Of a stretch of 64,000 nt of DNA, positions 56,611-64,000 are shown piece by piece; positions within the stretch are counted from its first letter, which is position 1; each line of letters starts with the position of its first letter. The notes beneath the pieces are model-generated. The model did not search any database, was not told the origin of the DNA, and saw only the letters and a program-made list of their open reading frames with translations. Made by a program: the position numbers and the translations under genes. This DNA is from Ephydatia muelleri (Eukaryota; Porifera; Demospongiae; Spongillida; Spongillidae). The stretch lies in the NCBI GenBank assembly GCA_013339895.1, contig JABACO010000019.1, forward strand, positions 1,116,178 through 1,180,177, in the 5' to 3' direction.

Positions 56611-57589
56611 ATGTCGACTTCTAGAAGTTCAAAGGCAGCACGAAAGTCTGTTCTAGCAGACCATGAAACTGATAGAGAAGAGACAATACTTCGTAGCCAG
56701 ATACGTCTAATGGAAGAAAGGATCCTTAAATTGGAGGAGCTAGATGAACGCATTTCCGCTATAGAAGATGTCGTGGCACAGTTCGACGGTAAGTCGCGCA
56801 CACATTGCAGTCTAATATAATTGTGTAACCTTCTTTTAGAAGCAGAAAAATCACAAGCCTCAAAGTCAGCCAAAAACCGCGTACCACTGGTTTGTATATA
56901 TAACCTTTAAAAATGCCATGATTTCATCGTGTTATGGTCGTATAGAACATTCTTCAAGATGCGTTTCACCAACACGCAGAGGAGCTAAAAGCGGCGATGG
57001 AGTCAAAGACTTGGAAGGAACTTGACGAAGATCTTCGAAAACAGCTGACCAGTTCAGTAGAGGCACTCTTAATATTCAAGAAGTACCCCATTCCAAACTC
57101 AACTGCGCTCACGAAAAGGATCAAGGTAAGGGAATCATTTAGTTCATATTTCATTATTCTTGACTAATGTATGTGCTCTGATCTATACCAATAAGGATTT
57201 CTACACGACTAGAAGGACTACTGTTATAATCAAATCTGACCCAGAGAAGAAGAAAAAGCGCCGTTTGGCACTAAAGCGAAGTCGCTTAACATACGTACGT
57301 CAAAAATAAAGATTAAAAAAAAAAAAAACACGTGTACTCACTTTAGTTTTTCGTCCTGTAGGCTGCACGAGACAAAGCAGTGAAAACCGCCATTCTGTCA
57401 GGGGAACTTAACGTTGATGACGAGGAAGGCATTGATAGAATTCGTTCTTCGGTGCAATTGGTACCGATATCAGAAGCGCGTGTGCTGAGTGACGAAGAAG
57501 AAGAGCGAACAGCTTTCGAACAGCAACGTTTGGAGAACCTTAGCAGAGCGCGCGCTGTTCGTGCAGCTCGTCGTGAGCGCGAGGAATAG
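56611..57589 (+). CDS. Coiled-coil basic protein of the CACTA element (TnpA-like position)
   Basis: Five exons join in phase to 244 residues: 56611-56788, 56840-56889, 56946-57125, 57196-57294, 57362-57589, with introns of 50-70 bp and all frames intact. The N-terminal third is a predicted coiled coil (LRSQIRLMEERILKLEELDE, RISAIEDVVAQFD). The middle has DAFHQHAEELKAAMESKTWK and a basic nuclear-localisation-like run KKKKRRLALKRSR. The C-terminus is highly charged (SDEEEERTAFEQQRLENLSR). No known DNA-binding domain is recognised. In plant CACTA elements a second protein (TnpA) binds subterminal repeats; the analogy here rests on position and size only. All splice sites are canonical and no lesion is seen, unlike the transposase beside it. 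Confidence 0.7.
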
Positions 57590-59164
57590 CACCAAGTGGC
57601 ACCGTGGCGGACCCTGCTATGTTGACTAGCTGTCCTTCCATTTGTAATTGTCACGTGATGTATTAAAGACACATGTAATGGATTTTGTCGAAATCAAAGC
57701 TATGATTTGCAGCGTATTTCACAATTGAATTCCTTATTGATTTTACTGAGGGATACGTAGACAAATCATAATTGTATTTCACAATTGAAATAACTATTGA
57801 TTTTTCAATGGAATCAAATGAAAAATGCCTGCATGATTTTGTTATGATTTTGTTGTTGATTTCCGATATGAAAGTAGTACTCAATCATTTAATGATTGGC
57901 CATTGGATTTTCTCAAACAAATCATCAGACAAATCTTTTAAATGATTCGACGCAATTTTTTCCTGTGCTGCCTTCCACTCGTCACCTCAAACCTTGTCTT
58001 AACCCCGATCTGAGGGAATACGTGTATTTTCAAGAGCAAGTTGATCCAGGAGTGTCAACGATGGAATCTACTTCCCCAACGGCTGGAAGCATCAATTATG
58101 CTAAAGCATAATGCATGGCTGCTTCGAATGCATTAAGCCAATATTACGTACACTCTTGCTCAGTCGCTACACATGTATACAATGTATTTGAAATTCTGCT
58201 GCTTTTTGTCAGTTATTAAATATGAATGATTTACAATCGTGCATTTGGTGAATGTGTAAAGTCATTTCAGTACTTCGTATTTATTGGTTGCACCAAATCC
58301 TCCGTAATAAGATATTATAATACTTGTGTATACTGAATATGATTGCAGTTGACAAAATATAAACATGTAATTAGGAATGAAGGATTTGTATGCCGTCAAT
58401 AAAAAGTAATAAACAGTTGATGATTGAGTTTTCAATGAGAAGCCCGCCTAACATATTGCATGATGCTTAGGGTGGGCGTGGTCCGGCCTGATAGGCCAGG
58501 CGCCTGGCCTGTCAGGCCGGCCTGACAGGCCGGCTGGCCTTCGGCAACCCTGATGTCAGCATTCCAAAACCCTTTTCTTCAGGAGATGTTGTAGAGTGGT
58601 TCCTGCGATTTGATCTGTGTAGTGATGCGAATAAGTGGGAGGATGAAGTGAAGGCAGTAAAAATGCCAACACTACTGGAGGGCGAAGCACTGGCAGCATG
58701 GCTAGACCTCGCGGAAGCAACTAAGAAGGACTACGAGACGGCAAAGAAGCAACTTATCGACGGGCTCATGCCGATCGCCTTTACGCTCTTGGACAAATTT
58801 CACGCCAGGAAATTACTACCGGGAGAGTCGCTTACCGTCTTTAGCCACGACCTCAGAAAACTCATAGTTCGCGTGCACTGCCTGAAATCGACTCAAAGGC
58901 ACACGACCAGCTACTCCATCAGTTCATTGCAGGACTGCCGTTGAGGGTGAGCAGAGAGCTGCGCGCTGCAGGGGAAACGAAGGAGCTTGGTGTAACGCTC
59001 CAACGCGCACGGCTCTTATTGTCTTTGGAGGATCAACATCAACTAACAGAGTCAGGACCGTTAGGATCGTCGACGAAACAACCGAATGAAAGGGAACAAG
59101 CGATGGCTGCGAGCATAGATAGACTTACCCAACAGGTGGCGGCCCTGTCAGAACAGGTTGAAAC

Positions 59165-59318
59165 TGTTGTGATACGTATAAATTGACGTAATTTTCTTGT
59201 AGTTATTAATACAAGTTAGTTATTTGTGTTTCTCCTGGTAACCTAACTGTGTACGCGTATACCTGAGTTGGTGATTTTGTATAGCTCTGTGATATTTATC
59301 AAACTGATCAATCCAACA
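59165..59318 (+). repeat. Copia left LTR (154 bp)
   Basis: TG...CA ends. It is followed directly by the primer-binding site. Confidence 0.96.
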
Positions 59319-59332
59319 GGTTATGGGCCCAG
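59319..59332 (+). other. Copia primer-binding site, initiator tRNA-Met anticodon region
   Basis: GGTTATGGGCCCAG is the exact complement of the anticodon stem-loop part of initiator tRNA-Met (CTGGGCCCATAACC). Internal half-tRNA priming is characteristic of Drosophila copia-type elements and contrasts with the 3'-end priming site at 51891 of the surrounding gypsy element. Confidence 0.9.
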
Positions 59333-59434
59333 TCAACGTCTAATCGCTGTATATAGAGTTAGACGTAAGTGAAGAGGTTCAACTGTAACGTTCTGTTGGT
59401 TGTTGTATTTTGAATAAACGTCAGCTAGAGAAGA

Positions 59435-60229
59435 ATGGTTTCGGAAGTCGACAGTTGCAAGTGGTCGATAGACAAGCTGGATTCCAGTAATTGGATGACG
59501 TGGAAATTCCAAATGAAGCACCTTCTGTTGTCAAAGGGTCTGTGGGGGATTGTAGATGGATCGGAAAGGTTGGCTGAAGACGCATCAGTCCAACAACAAG
59601 CGGAGTTTAGGAAGAGAGCACAGACCGCTTTTTCTACTTTGGTATTGTCGATCAGTTCGTCGCAACTATACTTGATCACCTCTTGTGAAGAACCGGCGCC
59701 TGCGTGGGTGGCTCTTAGAAATCATTTTGAGCGCGACACACTTGTAAACAAGCTGATGCTGAAGAAGCAATATTTCAGAATGGAGATGAAGGAAGGTAGT
59801 TCTATTGAAGCTCACATTAAAGCGATGAAGGAGCTCACAGATAAGTTAGCTGCTATTAAAGCACCAATCTCTGAGGAAGATCAAGTTGTAACTCTCCTGG
59901 GAAGTCTACCTTCTAGCTACTCAACTCTTGTAACAGCATTGGAGGCAAGAGATGCTGTCAGCTTGAGTTATGTCCAACAGGCACTCATCCAGGAGGAGCA
60001 GAGAATGAATGTGGTGGACAGTAAATCAGATGCTGGACAAAGTGCAGTGTTTGATGAAAAAACATGCAGGACGGGCATTTGTAGGGAAGCAGTCTCAACA
60101 ATGTCAAAAGGGAAGGCAACAGAAGGTGTGTTACCTATGTGGAGAGACAGGTCACATACGCTGGAATTGTCCAGAGAATCATCAAGAGAGATCACTGTCA
60201 AAGCCCAAGCATATAGCCAAGCCTGTTAA
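59435..60229 (+). CDS. Copia Gag (N-terminal part, separated from pol by a frame change)
   Basis: The ATG at 59435 opens WSIDKLDSSNWMTWKFQMKH, the typical copia gag start, followed by the UBN2-like capsid region (AQTAFSTLVLSISSSQLYLI, FRMEMKEGSSIEAHIKAMKE, VTLLGSLPSSYSTLVTALEA). True gag sequence ends near 60055; what follows in this frame to 60229 is out of register. The nucleocapsid zinc knuckle lies in the next frame, past a run of six A (60057-60062). Copia elements normally have one continuous gag-pol frame, so this is either a one-base indel or a +1 shift site. Confidence 0.9.
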   Translation: MVSEVDSCKWSIDKLDSSNWMTWKFQMKHLLLSKGLWGIVDGSERLAEDASVQQQAEFRKRAQTAFSTLVLSISSSQLYLITSCEEPAPAWVALRNHFERDTLVNKLMLKKQYFRMEMKEGSSIEAHIKAMKELTDKLAAIKAPISEEDQVVTLLGSLPSSYSTLVTALEARDAVSLSYVQQALIQEEQRMNVVDSKSDAGQSAVFDEKTCRTGICREAVSTMSKGKATEGVLPMWRDRSHTLELSRESSREITVKAQAYSQAC

Positions 60230-63200
60230 GACCATGGAGGAGGATTCTGAATTGGCTTGTGGAGCATCGTCTAAGTCATACAACAAAGAAAATTGGATAG
60301 TAGATTCTGGAGCATCTAGTCATATGACTCAGACACAAGAGTTCATGGTGAACTATGAAGAGTTTGGTACACCACAGAAGGTATGTCTTGGAGACGGTCG
60401 TACTTTAGAGGCCTTTGGAAAGGGAAAGGTCATAGTCACAATGGTCTTTAAAAGGTGTGAGCGGAAAAAGGTTACTATGTATGATGTTTTGTACGTTCCG
60501 AAGTTGGCATGTAATCTGTTTTCTGTTAGAGCAGCTGCTGCAAAAGGCAATACTGTAAAGTTTGACGACTCTGGGTGTTGTATATGGGATAGAAGAGGAA
60601 ATTTGCTGGGCACAGGGTCACTGGTGGAAAAGCTGTACTATTTGGATTGTGAAACAACCATAAGTCAAGAAAAGGTGTCCATTGCATCAGGATTCTCAGT
60701 CAACAACAAGATTAATCTCTGGCACCAACGACTTGGACATCTAAATGAACATCAATTGAAGGAGATGGCTAGTCAAGATCTGGTGAAAGGACTACGCATT
60801 CCGTGCAATACTAGAATGTCATTTTGTGAAAAGTGCGTTGAAGGAAAGATGGCCAGAAAACCTTTCCAATCAGTGGGAGAGATTCGAACAACAAGGAAAC
60901 TACAGCTCGTACATAGTGATGTGTGTGGACCAATGCCTACGGAGTCGATTGGTGGCAGTCGATATTTTGTGACTTTTGTTGATGACTACTCAAGGTTTTG
61001 CAGGGTCTATTTCATGAAAAGGAAGTCAGAAGCCTTTGACAAATTTAAGGAGTTCGAGCGGTGTTCCACTAATGAGTGTGGACTCTCCATAGGCATTTTT
61101 CGATCGGATAATGGTGGGGAGTATATCTCTAAGGAATTTGGAAAATTCTTGTTGGACAAAGGAATACACCATGAACTGTCAGCACCATACTCACCTGCTC
61201 AGAATGGAGTTGCTGAAAGGATCAATCGAACTTTAATGGAGTCTGCACGTACAATGATGGCCCAAGCTGGACTGTCAGACAAATACTGGGCAGAGGCAGT
61301 AGTGACAGGTACATATTTACGGAATCGTGTGCCTACTAGATCCTTCAAAGAAAAGACCACACCATTTGAGAAATGGTACGAAAAAAAACCTGATCTTAGT
61401 CATCTAAAAGTGTTTGGGTGTATGGCGTATGCTTATATCCCTGACGCTAACAGGAAGGATAAACTCAGCAAGAAGGCTGAGAAGTTGCGATTCATTGGCT
61501 ACAGTCTTCAAACTAAGGCGTATCGTCTGATTAATGATGATACTGGAAAGATTATTGTTCGTCGAGATGTTATTTTCAATGAATCTGATTTTCAGTATGA
61601 TTCAACAACTGGTACTGTAGGTGCAGAGGGAATTACTTTCAAAAGAGATGAAGTAGTAATTCAAGAGATACCTAAAGAAGTGGAATGGCCTGAACAAGTT
61701 CAAGAAGAAGTGGAGCTAGAGCAGGAGCAACAGGAGCAGGAAGATGCTGAACAAAGTCGCTATCCTAGGAGAATGAGAATTGCACCAACCAGGTATGGAA
61801 TTGATGAATACGTTGGTACTGTTCTGATGACACAATTAGAGGAACCACAAAGCATCACAGAGGCACTGGAGAGTGATTTATCAGAGCAATGGAGAGAAGC
61901 AGCAGATTCAGAGTATCAGTCGCTTATGCAGAATGAGACATGGGAACGTGTGGAATTACCTAAAGGACGCAAACCTGTTGGATGCAAGTGGGTATTCAAG
62001 GCAAAACGAGGAAGCGATGGCAAAGTTCAACGATTTAAAGCTCGACTTGTGGCAAAAGGATTTACTCAAAAACATGGAATAGACTATGACGAAACTTTTT
62101 CACCTGTTGTTCGTTTTACATCTGTTCGTACATTACTAGCATTTGCTGTTCAAAATGGAATGATGGTACATCAGATGGATGTAGTCACTGCATTCTTAAA
62201 TGGAACACTAGAGGAAGAGATCTATATGGAACAGCCACCTGGATACATCAAGAAAGGAGAGGAACATTTGGTTTGCAAACTCAAGAAGTCAATCTATGGA
62301 TTGAAACAGTCACCTAGATGCTGGAACAAGGTTTTCAATGAGTACATGACATCTCTTAGCTACGAACAATGTGCAGCTGATCCTTGTGTGTTAGTCAGGA
62401 CTGAAGGAACAGAAACCACAATAATTGCTGTGTATGTTGATGACTTAATCATCATTGCAAAGAATCCAGAAACAATGGAAAGGATTAAAGGCAGTCTGAC
62501 TGAGCGATTCAAGATGAAAAATCTTGGAAAACTTCACTACTGTCTGGGGATCAACATTGAGTACGATGAAAACAAAAGGTGTTTATGGATGCATCAAAGG
62601 CCATATATTCAATCATTGTTGGAAAGGTATCAACTATCAGAAGCAAAATCATCTTGTACTCCAGCTGATATCAATGTGAAACTAGTCAAGGATGATGGAG
62701 CTGCTAAATTAGCTGATTCAGTGTGCTACCAATCAATGGTAGGGAGTTTGCTTTATGCAGCTATTGCTACCAGACCTGACATAGCCCAAGCAGTGGGAGC
62801 TGTGTCTAAGTTTAATTCCTGTCCTACAGAAACTCATCTAACAGGAGTAAAGCGTATTCTTCGTTATCTTAAAGGAACAATTAATCTTGGACTGAAATTC
62901 GAGAAAACGGCTGATAGCAGTATTATTGGATTCTCAGATGCTGATTGGGCAGGAGATTTGGACAATCGTCACTCCACTTCAGGTAATTTATTTGTAATGT
63001 CTGGAGGAGCTATCAGCTGGCTTAGCAAGAAACAACCAGTAGTTGCACTGTCAACCACTGAGGCAGAGTATGTGGCACTTGGGGCAGCCACGCAAGAGGT
63101 TGTTTGGTTAAGGAGACTATTATCGGATATCAAAGCCTCACCAAAAATGCCAACTATCATCAGTGAGGATAACCAAGGCACTATTGCTATTGCAAGAAAT

Positions 63201-63395
63201 CCAGTGTATCATGCACGTACAAAACACATTGACATTAAATACCACTATGTTCGTGAGGCCTTGATGGATGGAGTCATTGATTTGGTGTACTGCCCTACAC
63301 AGCAGATGACGGCAGACATACTGACAAAACCGCTATCACGTGATCGATTTGAAACTCTTCGGCACGAAATGGGACTGAAGGATATACCACAGTAG
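60063..63395 (+). CDS. Copia Pol with nucleocapsid, protease, integrase, RT and RNase H
   Basis: The frame is open from about 60009; real homology starts after the A-run. Order: CCHC knuckle CYLCGETGHIRWNC (60129), aspartic protease DSGASSH (60303), GAG-pre-integrase zinc HQRLGHLNEHQLKEM with CEKCVEGKM (about 60724-60850), integrase D-D-E in HSDVCGPM (about 60913), RSDNGGEY (about 61100) and GVAERINRTLMESA (about 61207), reverse transcriptase with DVVTAFLNGTLEEEIYMEQP (about 62179) and YVDDLIII (about 62430), RNase H with SDADWAGD (62935), STTEAEYVALGAA (63055) and SEDNQGTIAIARNP (about 63160). All catalytic residues are present and there is no internal stop over 1100 codons. Apart from the gag/pol frame change the element looks intact. 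The stop at 63393-63395 lies 23 bp before the right LTR. Confidence 0.96.
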   Translation, partial: HAGRAFVGKQSQQCQKGRQQKVCYLCGETGHIRWNCPENHQERSLSKPKHIAKPVKTMEEDSELACGASSKSYNKENWIVDSGASSHMTQTQEFMVNYEEFGTPQKVCLGDGRTLEAFGKGKVIVTMVFKRCERKKVTMYDVLYVPKLACNLFSVRAAAAKGNTVKFDDSGCCIWDRRGNLLGTGSLVEKLYYLDCETTISQEKVSIASGFSVNNKINLWHQRLGHLNEHQLKEMASQDLVKGLRIPCNTRMSFCEKCVEGKMARKPFQSVGEIRTTRKLQLVHSDVCGPMPTESIGGSRYFVTFVDDYSRFCRVYFMKRKSEAFDKFKEFERCSTNECGLSIGIFRSDNGGEYISKEFGKFLLDKGIHHELSAPYSPAQNGVAERINRTLMESARTMMAQAGLSDKYWAEAVVTGTYLRNRVPTRSFKEKTTPFEKWYEKKPDLSHLKVFGCMAYAYIPDANRKDKLSKKAEKLRFIGYSLQTKAYRLINDDTGKIIVRRDVIFNESDFQYDSTTGTVGAEGITFKRDEVVIQEIPKEVEWPEQVQEEVELEQEQQEQEDAEQSRYPRRMRIAPTRYGIDEYVGTVLMTQLEEPQSITEALESDLSEQWREAADSEYQSLMQNETWERVELPKGRKPVGCKWVFKAKRGSDGKVQRFKARLVAKGFTQKHGIDYDETFSPVVRFTSVRTLLAFAVQNGMMVHQMDVVTAFLNGTLEEEIYMEQPPGYIKKGEEHLVCKLKKSIYGLKQSPRCWNKVFNEYMTSLSYEQCAADPCVLVRTEGTETTIIAVYVDDLIIIAKNPETMERIKGSLTERFKMKNLGKLHYCLGINIEYDENKRCLWMHQRPYIQSLLERYQLSEAKSSCTPADINVKLVKDDGAAKLADSVCYQSMVGSLLYAAIATRPDIAQAVGAVSKFNSCPTETHLTGVKRILRYLKGTINLGLKFEKTADSSIIGFSDADWAGDLDNRHSTSGNLFVMSGGAISWLSKKQPVVALSTTEAEYVALGAATQEVVWLRRLLSDIKASPKMPTIISEDNQGTIAIARNPVYHARTKHIDIKYHYVREALMDGVIDLVYCPTQQMTADILTKPLSRDRFETLRHEMGLKDIPQ

Positions 63396-63407
63396 TGACA
63401 AGTCAAT

Positions 63408-63418
63408 TTAAGTGGGAG
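63408..63418 (+). other. Copia polypurine tract
   Basis: The purine-rich AAGTGGGAG directly precedes the right LTR, the expected start site for plus-strand synthesis. Confidence 0.7.
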
Positions 63419-63562
63419 TGTTGTGATACGTATAAATTGACGTAATTTTCTTGTAGTTATTAATACAAGTTAGTTATTTGTGTTTCTCCTGGGTGTACGC
63501 GTATACCTGAGTTGGTGATTTTGTATAGCTCTGTGATATTTATCAAACTGATCAATCCAACA
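63419..63562 (+). repeat. Copia right LTR (144 bp)
   Basis: Identical to the left LTR apart from a 10-bp deletion after CTCCTGG. Confidence 0.96.
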
Positions 63563-64000
63563 GAAACAAGTCGTAGGCGAGGCGGAAACAATTCGAGTCG
63601 GGAGACAAGCGGGAAGAGTAGAAAGAAATACCGCCATCATTTGCTTCAATTGCGGTAGACGGGGTCACATAGCAAGGTATTGTCGCCAGGAAAACTCCAA
63701 CGGGGCGCCTGCTCGGGGCAGCACGCACCCCGACATTCAGTAAGCCCCTCCAAAGTAATTTTAGTAGCAGCAGTAAAAAGTAAGATAGCTACGCTCATGG
63801 GGAGTGCCGGAGACACAGCGGCCGAAATAATGTTGGACTCGGGATCGTCCGTGTCCCTCCTCAGACACGAATTGGCTCAAAAGGCTACAGGAGTGGTGCG
63901 GACGCAACCAAGACAAGAGATACGGCTTGTAACGGCTGCGGGAGAGAGCCTACCCATTTTAGGGTACGTAAAAGCGACAGTGCGACCCGGAACACTCGAG

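Larger units (their letters stand above)
52133..57967. mobile_element. 5.8-kb CACTA (EnSpm) transposon with two divergent genes
   Basis: Left CACAGGAAAAAAATGCGTCG plus AATCA, and the inverted right end at 57943-57967, match in 24 of 25 positions. They are flanked by the 3-bp repeat CTG (52130-52132, 57968-57970). The CACAG start and 3-bp duplication are CACTA hallmarks. About 200 bp inside each end there are many short AAATCA/TGATTT motifs (52155-52300, 57690-57950), like CACTA subterminal binding sites. It contains a tnp2-like transposase on the - strand and a small spliced coiled-coil gene on the + strand. Confidence 0.9.
51933..58552. mobile_element. hAT-like element (CAGGGTTGCCG ends, 8-bp duplication) carrying a CACTA insertion
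   Basis: Left CAGGGTTGCCGTAGGCCAGC and the inverted right end (GCTGGCCTTCGGCAACCCTG) are flanked by exact 8-bp repeats ATGTCAGC (51925-51932 and 58553-58560). Next to each end is a GGCC-rich cluster (GGCCGGCCGGCCTGAC, GGCCTGATAGGCC, GCCTGTCAGGCC) able to form nested hairpins. The CAGGG start and 8-bp duplication point to hAT. Without the CACTA insertion it is only 785 bp, so it is non-autonomous; a short open frame at about 57971-58111 was not recognised. It is inserted at about codon 8 of the gypsy gag. Confidence 0.85.
59165..63562 (+). mobile_element. Complete Ty1/copia LTR retrotransposon
   Basis: LTRs at 59165-59318 and 63419-63562 enclose gag and pol, flanked by the 5-bp duplication GAAAC (59160-59164, 63563-63567). 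LTRs begin TGTTGTGATACG and end AATCCAACA. They are identical except for a 10-bp block (TAACCTAACT) missing from the right LTR. The insertion is therefore recent. It interrupts the gypsy gag. Confidence 0.96.
51891..64000 (+). mobile_element. Ty3/gypsy-like LTR retrotransposon, host of three nested insertions (runs off the end)
   Basis: The primer-binding site TGGTAGCAGAGAATGG (51891-51906) matches the 3' end of initiator tRNA-Met with one mismatch. It overlaps the gag start ATG at 51903. Gag resumes at 58561 after the hAT/CACTA nest: VVEWFLRFDLCSDANKWEDE, LLEGEALAAWLDLAEATKKD, LDKFHARKLLPGESLTVFSH, then FIAGLPLRVSRELRAAG, interrupted by copia at 59165-63562. After it come a CCHC zinc knuckle (CFNCGRRGHIARYC, about 63642-63683), a stop at 63741, and in the -1 frame an aspartic protease (IMLDSGSSVSLLRHEL, about 63827-63875) continuing past the window. 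The -1 gag/pol arrangement is usual for gypsy elements. At least two further frame breaks in gag mark an old, dead copy. Confidence 0.8.

Noticed and set aside
57663..57884. Small - strand frame near the right CACTA end
   Set aside because: It covers the AAATCA/TGATTT subterminal motif cluster and is explained by it.

Overview
This is eukaryotic, metazoan-type nuclear DNA, most likely from an early-branching marine invertebrate such as a sponge. That guess is inference from short introns, tandem nidogen-domain genes and the transposon repertoire; no species marker is present. There are no bacterial operons, RNA genes or CRISPR arrays. Four host genes lie on the + strand and are recognised by joining exons across GT-AG introns with matching phases: a secreted three-domain NIDO protein (2952-6138), the 5' half of ANAPC1/APC1 (8392-19904), VIPAS39/SPE-39 (33528-40885) and SCYL1 (41123-47634). 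ANAPC1 acts in the cell cycle. VIPAS39 and SCYL1 both act in membrane trafficking and sit head-to-tail 237 bp apart.

Layout: 1-2800 holds a polypyrimidine tract and a dead hAT fragment; 2.9-6.1 kb the NIDO gene; 6.7-7.4 kb two MITEs and a minisatellite; 8.4-19.9 kb ANAPC1, with introns swollen by microsatellites, minisatellites and a foldback element. ANAPC1 stops about half way and is followed by a gap of exactly 1000 N (20677-21676). From 22.1 to 26.9 kb lies an intron-rich DNA transposon with terminal inverted repeats. From 27.3 to 32.9 kb lie a foldback MITE, a degraded reverse-transcriptase pseudogene (- strand) and a hAT transposase pseudogene split by another foldback element. VIPAS39 and SCYL1 follow, with large minisatellites and three intronic DNA elements.

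From 47.8 kb to the end is almost pure transposon. The right part is a nest resolvable at base level: a Ty3/gypsy-like retroelement (PBS at 51891, gag start at 51903, pol running off the end) was hit by a hAT-like element (51933-58552, 8-bp duplication), which was itself hit by a CACTA element (52133-57967, 3-bp duplication). The same gag was separately hit by a Ty1/copia element (59165-63562, 5-bp duplication) whose LTRs differ only by one 10-bp deletion. The CACTA element carries a tnp2-like transposase on the - strand and, starting about 50 bp away in the opposite direction, a spliced coiled-coil protein.

The best candidates for something little described are this two-gene animal CACTA element, the 15-exon DDE-like transposon at 22-27 kb, and an ANAPC1 exon end whose splice donor lies in a 37-bp tandem repeat, so that donor choice sets the reading frame. 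Many long open frames in the window are artefacts of tandem repeats and are not annotated as genes.
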